53,152 bases of DNA. Source: Candidatus Woesearchaeota archaeon. GTDB taxonomy: Archaea; Nanobdellota; Nanobdellia; SCGC-AAA011-G17; GW2011-AR18. The notes under the pieces are model-generated. The model searched no databases and was not told the origin of the DNA. It saw only the letters and a program-made list of their open reading frames with translations. Location of the stretch: assembly GCA_018302105.1 (NCBI GenBank), contig JAGWAD010000010.1, positions 1 through 53,152 of the forward strand. The letters are read 5' to 3'. How positions within the stretch are numbered: position 1 is the stretch's first letter; the number at the start of each line of letters is the position of its first letter. Position numbers and translations under genes: made by a program. Positions 1-7,463 of the stretch are shown piece by piece.

Positions 1-1092
1 GAGTTTTCCTGGATTTTCAGAAGTTATTTTTATTGGTATTAGCAAACAAGAATCATCACATCCAGACTTAGATAAATAATTAATTAAGCTTGTTTTATCT
101 ATTTCCAAATCTTTAGTAAGAGAAGAGACTGAAGTTTCATATAATGCTCTTTGAACAAGAATTGCATAATCTAGAATCTGTGATGGAATTGCATTATAAA
201 ATCCCTGAACAATTGCCGGGTCATTTTCTGCACCTATTTGGTAATATTCTTTATCTAAATCTTCTTCCTGGCTAGATGCACTAATACAAGCAAAATAATC
301 CTTTTCTTCATTTATTTCTTTATCTAATTCGCAATTTGCTAATTCTTGATTGAGAATTAGTTTACAGCATTTCATTTCACTGCAGTCAATAGCTTCCAAT
401 GGATATTCAGATATTACAGCATATAATTCTGCACCATCATTTATTTTTTTAATTCTGCTATCAATTTTATATTTTGAAGAAGGTTTTAGACTAATTTTTT
501 CGCAATATACATCTCTTGATTTTCTTATGCCTTTCCATACAGTTGGAGTAACAGAACCAAAATAACTAGAATTTGCATATTCAAATTTTCCTGTTAATTG
601 CCCTTTGTATGTAAGATCAGTTGTATTATCGTTTCCCACATCTATTGCCAATGTTGGATAGTTATCTCCAATGTTAATACCATTAACAGATATTGAAAAA
701 TTTCTTATCTGAGATACATCTATTGAACTTAATCTTGAGCCTGCTGAAGAAAAGTCTATTGCAATTTCTAATTTTGAGCCTGGAGAATCAAATGTAAATT
801 CTTTTGATATTGAACTTTGCTGTGAAGTTTTTTCATATTTGCCTGGCAATATCTGTAAATTTTGTGGAAGGAAATTCTTTATACTCTGATAATAATCCTG
901 GTTATTTATTTTAAAATTTAAGTTTGCATTTGAGTTTATTGGAGATGTTAAGTTTAAAAAAACAAAACCATCAAACTGTTGTGATGTTGCAACATCTTTC
1001 CTTGTTAAGTTTAATTCTATATTATTTGCAAACACCAGATTAGATAATATTAATAGCACTAGAATAAATATACCCTTTTTTACTACTTCCAT
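1..1092 (-). CDS. Secreted/surface protein, C-terminus cut by window edge
   Basis: The minus-strand frame is open from an ATG at 1090-1092 to the window edge (364 codons, no stop), so the C-terminus lies outside. The N-terminus MEVVKKGIFILVLLILSNLV reads as a basic start plus a hydrophobic signal peptide, ending near VFANN. The rest is polar with many Asn-X-Ser/Thr sites and a run of Cys (CSEMKCC, CDDSC) in the second half, as expected for an exported, possibly disulfide-bonded, glycosylated protein. I do not recognise a family. The start lies 15 bases from the end of the Trm56 gene on the same strand, so the two may be co-transcribed. Confidence 0.75.
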   Translation of the reverse strand, partial: MEVVKKGIFILVLLILSNLVFANNIELNLTRKDVATSQQFDGFVFLNLTSPINSNANLNFKINNQDYYQSIKNFLPQNLQILPGKYEKTSQQSSISKEFTFDSPGSKLEIAIDFSSAGSRLSSIDVSQIRNFSISVNGINIGDNYPTLAIDVGNDNTTDLTYKGQLTGKFEYANSSYFGSVTPTVWKGIRKSRDVYCEKISLKPSSKYKIDSRIKKINDGAELYAVISEYPLEAIDCSEMKCCKLILNQELANCELDKEINEEKDYFACISASSQEEDLDKEYYQIGAENDPAIVQGFYNAIPSQILDYAILVQRALYETSVSSLTKDLEIDKTSLINYLSKSGCDDSCLLIPIKITSENPGKL

Positions 1093-1106
1093 TAGATATT
1101 TTTTAG

Positions 1107-1616
1107 TTAAGACTGGTTTAAAAATTTTCCTCTTTCTGATGGAGTTACTTCCACTTTCGAATTTGCAAATTCATCTTTAATTCCAACTATACTATAAAGA
1201 AATATGCCCAAGGCAGAAACTTCTGAAATTGGTTGATAAGTTACAGAAATGTTGTGGTCTGATAATCTGTAAATATGTGGTTCAACTTTTTCTCCACCTA
1301 TAATAATTAATAATTTTGATTCTTTTGAGAAGTTTTTGTCTTTAAATGAAACTCCATACATAGTTAAATGCAATATTTTAAAATTTTCCTTCTTTTTTTC
1401 TTCTATTAATTTTACATCATCTTTTATATGCATAATTTTGAAATTCCCACCAAATTTTTTTGTAATTTTATTTACACTTTCCTCCATTTCGCTGTCTTTT
1501 TGGCCTGTGTAATATAGATTTGTAGAATGAAATGCTCTTCCTGTCAATGCAACATGAGTACTTATTCTTTTATCTCTAAAAATTCTATGATTTAACCTTA
1601 AAATTTCTATTTGCAT
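1107..1616 (-). CDS. tRNA (cytidine(56)-2'-O)-methyltransferase, aTrm56
   Basis: Archaeal SPOUT-class enzyme that 2'-O-methylates C56 in the T-loop of tRNAs using S-adenosylmethionine. The N-terminus has the family pattern: LRLNHRIFRDKRISTHVALT, then RAF and a YYTGQ strand. The VNKITKKFGG block, the LHLTMYG strand and the late IIIGGEKV segment fit the SPOUT trefoil knot, where the cofactor binds. At 169 residues it is near the lower end of the family. The ATG at 1616 gives the expected N-terminus with no better upstream start. The enzyme works in the cytoplasm. The secreted-protein gene follows closely downstream. Confidence 0.85.
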   Translation of the reverse strand: MQIEILRLNHRIFRDKRISTHVALTGRAFHSTNLYYTGQKDSEMEESVNKITKKFGGNFKIMHIKDDVKLIEEKKKENFKILHLTMYGVSFKDKNFSKESKLLIIIGGEKVEPHIYRLSDHNISVTYQPISEVSALGIFLYSIVGIKDEFANSKVEVTPSERGKFLNQS

Positions 1617-1687
1617 GATATTAAATAAGAAGAAGAGTTTTTAATCTTTACCTATGCATTGCATTGTTGTATAGTTTTTTCCATCAA

Positions 1688-3193
1688 TTATATAAACCTA
1701 TTTTTTCTAAATTTTTCTTTCAAACTTGGTTTTTTGAAAGACAAAAATATGAGTGCAATTAATACTAATGTTATTATTAAAGCAATTTTCAAGTATTTTG
1801 AATAATGATATTTGGAAGTTACAAAAAATTCCGAGGTTGCTAAAGCAGTTTCATCATTATAGTGCAATTCTGCTTCAATAAAATAAGAGCCAGCTTCTAT
1901 ATCATCTGGCAGAATAATAGTTTTTAAGTATTCATATTGTGTTGCAACAGAAAGATAATCTTCTTCTGCAATTATGTCTTTGCCATCTTTTATCCTATAA
2001 AGAATTGTAATATTAGTTTCTACAGCCCCAAAATTATGAATATTGACTTTGAATGTTAGATTGCTTCCAGCAGTAATTTCTAAATATTCTTCAGGCACAG
2101 CTATCTTTATATCAAATAATAGCTTATCAGGAAATTTAACAGGCGTTTTAGGGCTATCTTTTATTTCTGGCTTTTCAGGTGTGCGATTATTTAACATTTC
2201 TAATGGTATTGTTGTCTCATTTAGTGTCAAGCCATTTAAGATTATTTTTATATTCAAGATTCCCTCTTCTGCTACAAGGTCAAATTTAATAAGTTCGATA
2301 ATCACAATATTATTTGTTATAGTAAATTCAAACAATGGCAATGTTGAACTTTGGTTATTTAATGTTGCCATCACGCTAACATTTTCAGTTGTTTCCATAG
2401 GGGGCAGACCAAGCTCTATTGTGAAATTTATTTCTCCTGCCCTTCTTGCTGCATTACCTACAACAGGATTTTCTGCATCAGGCACTTTGAATTTATTCCT
2501 TACACTTATTTCTGTTATATTCTCTGCAATTATTGTATCACCATCAATTATTCTTGCAGTTAAATTAAATAGTCCTGAAGCATTAGGAGCAAATATATTG
2601 AACTGTCTTGCATTTATTTCCAAATAAGTTAAGTTATACCAGCTTGCATTATCAATGATTATAATTGAATTTTTGTCTGCAAATTCTCCAATTAGTCTTG
2701 AACTACTCTGTCCTGATAAAATCAATTTTACAATGCTTGAATTTGGCATTGGACTATTGATATTAAATGAAACATTTTCATCTATGACTGCTTGCGATTC
2801 ATATACTGCAAGGCCTGTCAGGCTTGATGGAGGAAGCAAGAATAATCCAAATCCGAAAACAACCAATAACAAACTTATTGCCAATATCTGACTTAATCTT
2901 CTTGATTTATTCTCTTCTTTTTCTACCTGCCAATTACATGAAATAAGCTGATTTTGATAATCTGCAATACAACGATCATAATAGTCTATCCATTCTTCAA
3001 CAGTCCTTCCTTTTAATATATTACTTGATTTTGAAGTATATTCTTCCCAAGAAATTTCATTATTCTTATATCTGGCTGCAAGATTTTCTGAATAGCTAAT
3101 TATCTTCTGCTTGAATTCCTGGACTAATTTTATATTACGGATTATTGCCAGCTTCCTGCTTTCCAGATTCCTTATCTTATTCTTACTCAGCAT
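1688..3193 (-). CDS. Two-TM envelope protein with large extracytoplasmic beta domains
   Basis: Residues 1-100 are charged and helical (probably coiled coil, cytoplasmic). A hydrophobic segment follows (LAISLLLVVFGFGLFLLPP), then the motif SSLTGLAVYE, which I associate with membrane proteins of Woesearchaeota-like archaea. About 330 residues of Ile/Thr/Asn-rich beta sequence with NXS/T sites follow, resembling CARDB/Ig-like segments (NLTFKVNIHNFGAVETNITI). A C-terminal TM (IALIITLVLIALIFLSF) ends in a basic tail. The likely topology has both termini inside and a large outside domain. It starts 11 bases inside the upstream HTH gene, so translation is probably coupled. Function unknown: a surface scaffold or sensor. 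Confidence 0.7.
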   Translation of the reverse strand: MLSKNKIRNLESRKLAIIRNIKLVQEFKQKIISYSENLAARYKNNEISWEEYTSKSSNILKGRTVEEWIDYYDRCIADYQNQLISCNWQVEKEENKSRRLSQILAISLLLVVFGFGLFLLPPSSLTGLAVYESQAVIDENVSFNINSPMPNSSIVKLILSGQSSSRLIGEFADKNSIIIIDNASWYNLTYLEINARQFNIFAPNASGLFNLTARIIDGDTIIAENITEISVRNKFKVPDAENPVVGNAARRAGEINFTIELGLPPMETTENVSVMATLNNQSSTLPLFEFTITNNIVIIELIKFDLVAEEGILNIKIILNGLTLNETTIPLEMLNNRTPEKPEIKDSPKTPVKFPDKLLFDIKIAVPEEYLEITAGSNLTFKVNIHNFGAVETNITILYRIKDGKDIIAEEDYLSVATQYEYLKTIILPDDIEAGSYFIEAELHYNDETALATSEFFVTSKYHYSKYLKIALIITLVLIALIFLSFKKPSLKEKFRKNRFI

Positions 3194-3713
3194 TTTTTTT
3201 CTTAGCCCTCTGATAGACAGTCCAGACTGTTCTCTTATCCCTATTCAGCAAAACAGCTACCTGACTATAATTCAAAGAAAATTTTTCTTTTAGATACACA
3301 ACTATAGACTCTAGTGCAGACAATTTTTGATTGGAGAAAATTTTTATTGGAACTAAAATATCTGTCTTAATATTCTTGAATAATTTTGGATATTTTTTCT
3401 TAGAATCAGAATAAATGTGCCATACATTTCTTTCATCCCTTGAAATTAATTTTGAAATCTCTCTTAAAGAATAATTTTTGTTTTCTTTTAGAAATTTAGC
3501 AACTGCCTCTAATGGCGTTAATTCTACTGTAAAAATTGAAACTGGAGCAGTTTCTCCCATCTCCTGTTTTAAGAATTCTTCTGCTGGAACATTGTATTTT
3601 TCTGCTAAAGGCTGCAGAAGCTTTCTGGCTTTTTTTATTAACTCTCTTTCTTTTTTTGATAATTTGGAATATTTATTCTTAGGACTAACTGCTTCTGAAT
3701 ATGGATCATTCAT
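3183..3713 (-). CDS. Tandem helix-turn-helix protein, likely local regulator
   Basis: The protein contains two clear copies of one module. Copy 1 (about residues 66-108) reads LTPLEAVAKFLKE...SLREISKLISRDERNVWHIY. Copy 2 (about 131-171) reads LSALESIVVYLKE...NYSQVAVLLNRDKRTVWTVYQRA. Each has the S/N-x-x-x-(I/V)-x-x-L-(I/L)-x-R-D-x-R-(N/T)-V-W pattern of a DNA-binding HTH with a conserved recognition helix. The basic N-terminal 50 residues are unrelated. It overlaps the downstream envelope gene by 11 bases. A 21-bp direct tandem repeat sits just upstream of its TATA box, so two HTH copies facing two DNA copies suggests autoregulation (inference). Confidence 0.7.
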   Translation of the reverse strand: MNDPYSEAVSPKNKYSKLSKKERELIKKARKLLQPLAEKYNVPAEEFLKQEMGETAPVSIFTVELTPLEAVAKFLKENKNYSLREISKLISRDERNVWHIYSDSKKKYPKLFKNIKTDILVPIKIFSNQKLSALESIVVYLKEKFSLNYSQVAVLLNRDKRTVWTVYQRAKKKNAE

Positions 3714-3742
3714 TACAAATCAAATTAATAACTGTGAAAACA

Positions 3743-3796
3743 CTTATAAATATAACGTTTTTTGTAAGTATTAATACGTTTTTTGTAAGTATTGAT
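3743..3796 (-). promoter_or_regulatory. TATA box with upstream 21-bp tandem operator
   Basis: A 21-bp unit is repeated head to tail at 3755-3775 and 3776-3796 with one mismatch. Each unit begins ACGTTTTTTGTAAGTATT. On the minus strand a TATA-like box (TATTTATAAG) lies at 3743-3752, about 30 bases before the ATG at 3713. The repeat is thus directly upstream of BRE/TATA, the usual place for archaeal activators. Two units of about two helical turns would place two DNA-binding modules on the same DNA face. The rest of 3797-4012 holds only AT-rich sequence and a short copy of the Trm56 5' end. Confidence 0.6.
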
Positions 3797-4012
3797 TGCC
3801 AATTGGGAAAATAGAATTTAAAACACTAATTTATGGTTTTATTGCATTTATAGAAAAATTTTAATTGGATATTTGGTTTTATAATTGATTAAAACTGGTC
3901 TTATCAGGAAGGAAACATTATAGTCAACCACTTTTAACCTTAAAATTTCTATTTCCATAATTTATTATTTTATTAGAAAGATACTTAAATATATTTGTTA
4001 ATTCGATATTTA

Positions 4013-4711
4013 ATGCAAAATACAAATTCAGGTTTATTTGTTCCGCCGCCTATAAAAAACTTTTTATCTTGGATCCTATGCAGAACAATATCAGACCCTT
4101 CTGCATTATTGCTTGTGACAATCAATATAATTTTTGTTATAGTAGCTATAATTAAACATTGGACTTTCAGCCAAATTGTGTGGTCGTACTGGATGCAAAG
4201 TGTGATAATTGGGAATATTCAGTTTTATAAAAATCCTCAGTTTAAAATCACCTATAGCCCCACAATTCTCTTATAGGGCTAATGAACAACAAGCTACGAC
4301 AATAAAAATGAAGATATACTTAGGTGCTTTTTTCTTTTTATTCTTTTATGGAGTCTTTCATTTAGTTTATGCAATATTTCTTAGTCCAATTCCGAGAGAA
4401 CTTTTTTTATTGGATAATTTAATCTGGGCAGTAGGCTTATTTTTAGTTAATCACATATTTTCATTTTTTTATAATTTTAAGCAAGACATTAAAAAACAGT
4501 ATAAAATGGAAGAGCTTTTTTAATCCCTACCTTAAGGGTTATACCAATGCACTTTATAATAATATTTGCACTACCATTTGGGGGTATTTTTGGAATATTT
4601 ATCCCCATTATATTTAAAAGTTTTATGGATGTGCTTATGCATGAAGTTCAACATAATTTTAAAGAAGTGAAAAATTTCGTTGAAACAAGACTTTTTGAAA
4701 TAAGAAGATAA
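4013..4711 (+). pseudogene. Frameshifted polytopic membrane protein (DUF6498-like)
   Basis: Three frame segments join into one membrane protein of about 230 residues. From ATG 4013 the frame reads to WSYWMQSVIIG near 4210. The continuation GIFSFIKILSL lies in another frame, as if one G of the GGG at 4211-4213 were extra. That frame runs to a TAA at 4521-4523. The original frame then resumes (LIPTLRVIPMHFIIIFALPF), as if one T were missing from the T run at 4516-4521, and ends at 4709-4711. The YW-QSVIIG-F-F motif, four or more TM segments and the MH start of the last block resemble DUF6498 proteins. Both breaks sit at homopolymers, so sequencing error is as likely as real decay. Confidence 0.6.
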
Positions 4712-4715
4712 TTTG

Positions 4716-5255
4716 TTATGATTTTGGATGCCTTAATCTTTTTATTATTTCCTTATTTATTGTTTCAGGCTGGTTATTGCCACTTATCTTCAGAATTTTA
4801 TTTTTGTAATAATCTAATAATGGTTTTGTTTCTTTTTTATATACTTCAAGCCTTATTTTTATAATATCAATTGTGTCATCAACTCTATTTTCTATTTTTG
4901 ACCTTTTTAAAATTCTTTCTTTTAATATATTATCTGAAACTTCTAAAAATATTACTTTGTCAGGTTTATTTAATTTTTCTAAGAATTCTGCCTGCTCTAT
5001 TGTTCTTGGATAACCATCAAGAATGAAATTGTTTTTTGGCAGACTTGATTTTATAATTTGATCTACCAAGTTATCTGGAATTAATTTTCCATTATACATG
5101 TATAATCCCAATAATTTTCCTTTTGGAGTTTTTTTCTTAATTTCTTCTTTTATTAAATCACTTGTTATTACATGCTTTAATTTTAAATCTTTAGACAATA
5201 ATTTTGCTTGCGTACCTTTTCCAGAACCTGGTGCGCCTAAAATTACAATTTTCAT
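4716..5255 (-). CDS. adk: Adenylate kinase, short (lidless) form
   Basis: Catalyses AMP + ATP to 2 ADP in the cytoplasm. The P-loop is GAPGSGKGTQ (residues 7-16), the NMP-binding part has TSDLIKEE, and the signature is FILDGYPRT (about 97-105). The small lid carries RSKIENRVDDT, giving the expected Arg and Asp-Asp, without the zinc lid of long bacterial forms. At 179 residues it matches short adenylate kinases. A second kinase of the same fold lies 38 bases upstream on the same strand, so the pair is likely one transcription unit. This copy is the better conserved of the two. Confidence 0.85.
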   Translation of the reverse strand: MKIVILGAPGSGKGTQAKLLSKDLKLKHVITSDLIKEEIKKKTPKGKLLGLYMYNGKLIPDNLVDQIIKSSLPKNNFILDGYPRTIEQAEFLEKLNKPDKVIFLEVSDNILKERILKRSKIENRVDDTIDIIKIRLEVYKKETKPLLDYYKNKILKISGNNQPETINKEIIKRLRHPKS

Positions 5256-5293
5256 TTAAAATAAATAGAAAATCAAATTAATAAAAATATCTA

Positions 5294-5824
5294 TTATAAG
5301 TTATAGGAATTCTTAATTTTAGTTATTAATTCTGAAGCAACATTTTCTACTGTACCTGATCCATCCTGTTCTATTAAAATGTCTAAATTCTTATAGTAAA
5401 GAATTAATTGTGCAGTTTGTTTTTCATAAATCTCCAATTTTGATTTAATTGTCTTCTCATTAGATTCTCTTTCATAAAGTCTTTTGATTAAAACATCTTT
5501 TTCTACTTGAATATAAATTGCTCTGTAGAGATTTGTTAATCTATTGTTGAAATATTCAGCCTGTGGCAAAGTTTTAGGATAACCATCCAATAAATAATTA
5601 TTCTGGGGCAGATATCTTTTTACTAAATCATTTATTGTTTCATCGTAGCATAAAACCCCATTTTCAAATGCATATTTAGTATAATCAAACCAAGATGCAT
5701 GATCCTTAAAATAAGCTCTAAATATTTCTCCTGTTGCTATTCTCTTTAAATTAAGTTTATCTTCTAATAATTTAGATTGGGTAGTCTTTCCTGCACCTGG
5801 TGGAGCTATAAATATTAATATCAT
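5294..5824 (-). CDS. Second adenylate-kinase-family NMP kinase, divergent
   Basis: P-loop APPGAGKTTQ (residues 7-16), ATGEIFRAYF in the NMP-binding region and LLDGYPKTLPQAEYF (about 97) place it in the adenylate kinase family. The lid region is reduced to YERESNEKTIKSKLEIYEKQT, so the Asp-Asp and second Arg seen in the neighbouring adk are missing. It may prefer a different nucleoside monophosphate or be less active (inference). The duplication of an NMP kinase side by side points to specialisation. No other start upstream is better: the ATG at 5822-5824 opens straight into the first beta strand. Confidence 0.75.
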   Translation of the reverse strand: MILIFIAPPGAGKTTQSKLLEDKLNLKRIATGEIFRAYFKDHASWFDYTKYAFENGVLCYDETINDLVKRYLPQNNYLLDGYPKTLPQAEYFNNRLTNLYRAIYIQVEKDVLIKRLYERESNEKTIKSKLEIYEKQTAQLILYYKNLDILIEQDGSGTVENVASELITKIKNSYNL

Positions 5825-5884
5825 TCAAAAGAAAATGATGCTTTAGTTTTTAAACATTTTTATTATGGTAGATATATTTTGCAA

Positions 5885-6325
5885 TTACTTTGATGTTTCT
5901 TCGCATTTTTTTATTATTTTTCTAACCAATGGATTATTTTTATCTAAATTAGATTTATTTATTTCATCAAGGATTAATTTTCCTTCTCCATTTAAATCAG
6001 CTGCTTCATATAAAATACCTAATGCGCTATACTTATTTTCTCCTTTATCATCAGTCAAAAGTTTTACTGAAGTTGAGATAATTCTTGGCATAACCTTACA
6101 AGATTCATAATTTAACAACACAAAATAATATATTATACCAAAACATGATGAACGAACGTCAATATCTTAATTATGATCAGCCATTTTATCAAGAACAATT
6201 GAAATGCCTTCTGTATGGACATCTATTATTTCTCGTTTTGCATATTCCAATAATAATCTTGCAGATTTTCTCTTTAGTTCAGTATCTTTAGAATTTAAAT
6301 TTTCAATTAATTCTTTTATTTCCAT
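5885..6325 (-). pseudogene. Helical-repeat (HEAT-like) protein with in-frame TAA
   Basis: The minus frame from ATG 6325 reads MEIKELIENLNSKDTELKRK... for 52 codons, hits TAA at 6167-6169, then continues in the same frame (DIDVRSSCFGIIYYFVLLNY...) to a normal stop at 5885. The two halves read as one amphipathic all-helical protein of about 146 residues, like HEAT/ARM-type repeats (KRKSARLLLEYAKRE; KYSALGILYEAADLNGEGK). The start at 6325 overlaps the end of the acetyltransferase gene by 10 bases, which supports it as the original start. Either a nonsense mutation killed the gene, or a 78-residue C-terminal piece is still made from an internal start at 6121. Confidence 0.6.
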
Positions 6326-6780
6326 GATAATTTTTTAACCATCCTGTATTTTACTATTTTAAATCCCCATTTTTTATATAAATCAACTGCTGGATTTTTA
6401 ATATTTACATCAAGCTCTAATTTTGTATATTTTCTTTTCTTTAATTCTTGCATAAAATAGTTTCTTAAACCAGAAGCAATGCCTTGACTCCTGAATTCTT
6501 TTAAAACAAATAAATCTGATATATAACCTGTCTTTGAATTTCTTAATATTCCTTCTAAATAACCAACCAACTTATTATTGATAAATGCCATATAAAATAA
6601 CTCTTTTTTTATATCTTCAAGCATATATTCTTTTTTCAATTGTTTTTTAGTTTTTTTGACAAATGGTTCGTATGCAATTTCTTCGTATTCTCTTTCAAAT
6701 TTCTTATATAAATTATAAAACGCTTTAAAATCAGATTTTTGTGCTTTTCTTATAAATGGCTTAACCAAAGTATTTTTCAT
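6316..6780 (-). CDS. GNAT family N-acetyltransferase
   Basis: Residues 7-150 form a single GNAT domain. FIRKAQKSDFKAFYNLYKKF is the first beta-alpha unit, MAFINNKLVGYLEG the beta2-beta3 hairpin, ISDLFVLKEFRSQGIASGL motif A with the acetyl-CoA pyrophosphate loop (RSQGIASG, fitting Q/R-x-x-G-x-G/A), and KLELDVNIKNPAVDLYKKWGF motif B. It transfers an acetyl group from acetyl-CoA to an unknown amine. The N-terminus overlaps the upstream hypothetical gene by 20 bases, and its end overlaps the broken helical-repeat gene by 10, so these form a tight minus-strand operon. The substrate cannot be inferred. Confidence 0.85.
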   Translation of the reverse strand: MKNTLVKPFIRKAQKSDFKAFYNLYKKFEREYEEIAYEPFVKKTKKQLKKEYMLEDIKKELFYMAFINNKLVGYLEGILRNSKTGYISDLFVLKEFRSQGIASGLRNYFMQELKKRKYTKLELDVNIKNPAVDLYKKWGFKIVKYRMVKKLSWK

Positions 6781-7228
6781 CTTCTTCTTTTAGATCACTT
6801 TCCCAGGATTTTTTTATTATTGATATTATTTCAAGCATTGATTTTTTCAAACTAGGCCATTCTTTATATAATTTTTTTATATAACCTGCGTCTTCAGCAT
6901 CATTAGGATTTGTATCCAAAAGCAAAGCCAATCTGTCAAATACCATCATTTTTTTATGAAGTGTTGTTAATTCCTTTCTTTTTTCTTCATCAAAAAAACT
7001 TCCTTCATATGCTAATAAATGACTTTGGCTTGGAAATATTATATTCTCAACTATTCTTAAAAACCAAGACATCTTATCAAACATTCTTCTTCTTATATTT
7101 CTTAAAAGAAAATTACTTTTTTCTATATTAAATTCAAATTCATTATTTAAGGCTTCAAAATCTGGAAGCTTGTATTTTTTACTAATTGACTCATATTCTT
7201 TTTTTAGATTAAATTCTTCTTTAGGCAT
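6761..7228 (-). CDS. Conserved-looking helical protein of unknown function
   Basis: A 155-residue, mostly alpha-helical, soluble protein without signal peptide or TM segments. The N-terminal third is charged; the centre (IRRRMFDKMSWFLRIVENIIF) is amphipathic; DTNPNDAEDAGYIKKLY looks like a linker; the tail is acidic. I recognise no family. It is the first gene of the operon with the GNAT acetyltransferase, overlapping it by 20 bases, so it could supply or bind the acetyl acceptor (inference). A TATA-like TTTATAAAA lies at about 7249-7257, roughly 25 bases before the ATG, giving a near-leaderless transcript. Confidence 0.6.
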   Translation of the reverse strand: MPKEEFNLKKEYESISKKYKLPDFEALNNEFEFNIEKSNFLLRNIRRRMFDKMSWFLRIVENIIFPSQSHLLAYEGSFFDEEKRKELTTLHKKMMVFDRLALLLDTNPNDAEDAGYIKKLYKEWPSLKKSMLEIISIIKKSWESDLKEEDEKYFG

Positions 7229-7263
7229 ATAATTTGATAATAAGAAGATTTTATAAATGTTAT

Positions 7264-7332
7264 TGCCTGGGCCTCAGCCGTTCTTCAATCTGCTAATTAA
7301 AGCAAAGGTTCCGCTAAAATCATCGGCCCAAG
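7264..7332 (-). ncRNA. Candidate C/D-box-like (k-turn) small RNA
   Basis: On the minus strand the 69-nt segment begins GCTTGGGCC and ends GGCCCAGGC, a 9-bp terminal stem with one G-U pair. Just inside it lie GATGA (7319-7323), the core of a C box, and CUGA (7273-7276), a D box, giving the layout of an archaeal C/D guide RNA that folds a kink-turn for L7Ae. The bases before the D box (TTGAAGAACGG) would be the guide. The C box deviates from RUGAUGA at its first two positions and I find no convincing D'/C' pair, so this is a candidate only. Confidence 0.4.
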
Positions 7333-7386
7333 CTATTGTGCATATATAATTATAGAAGAAAAGATTTATTAGACTTATGTTGTAAA

Positions 7387-7447
7387 AGCCTCTGGCGGGA
7401 ATTGAACCCACGATCTCTTCCTATTTGGATAAATACCAAGGAAGTGC
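7387..7447 (-). tRNA. 3' part of a tRNA-Thr(GGU) with intron; 5' part missing
   Basis: Reading the minus strand: anticodon stem CTTCC (7440-7444) pairs with GGAAG; loop TTGGTA gives anticodon GGU (7435-7437); an 11-nt insert TTTATCCAAAT sits at the canonical 37/38 intron site; variable loop AGATC; T-arm GTGGG-TTCAATT-CCCGC; acceptor 3' strand CAGAGGC and discriminator U (7387), which fits archaeal tRNA-Thr. The matching 5' acceptor strand (GCCTCTG) and a D-arm are absent upstream, where the DnaA-like gene ends 20 bases away. It is either a remnant or attachment-site copy left by an integrated element, or the 3' half of a split tRNA. Confidence 0.6.
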
Positions 7448-7463
7448 AAAATCTAATTGTTTT

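Noticed and set aside
2043-2891. Plus-strand reading frames across the envelope-protein gene
   Set aside because: Antisense shadows of a well-formed minus-strand gene with signal/TM architecture; no motif of their own.
3934-3957. Second copy of the Trm56 start (TTAACCTTAAAATTTCTATTT and CAT)
   Set aside because: Identity is limited to 21 bases and about 8 codons; the frame then diverges to an unrelated 36-codon stretch.
7264-7332. tRNA gene
   Set aside because: A 9-bp stem is present but there is no T-loop TTC, no D-arm and no anticodon arm; the GATGA/CUGA layout fits a k-turn RNA better.
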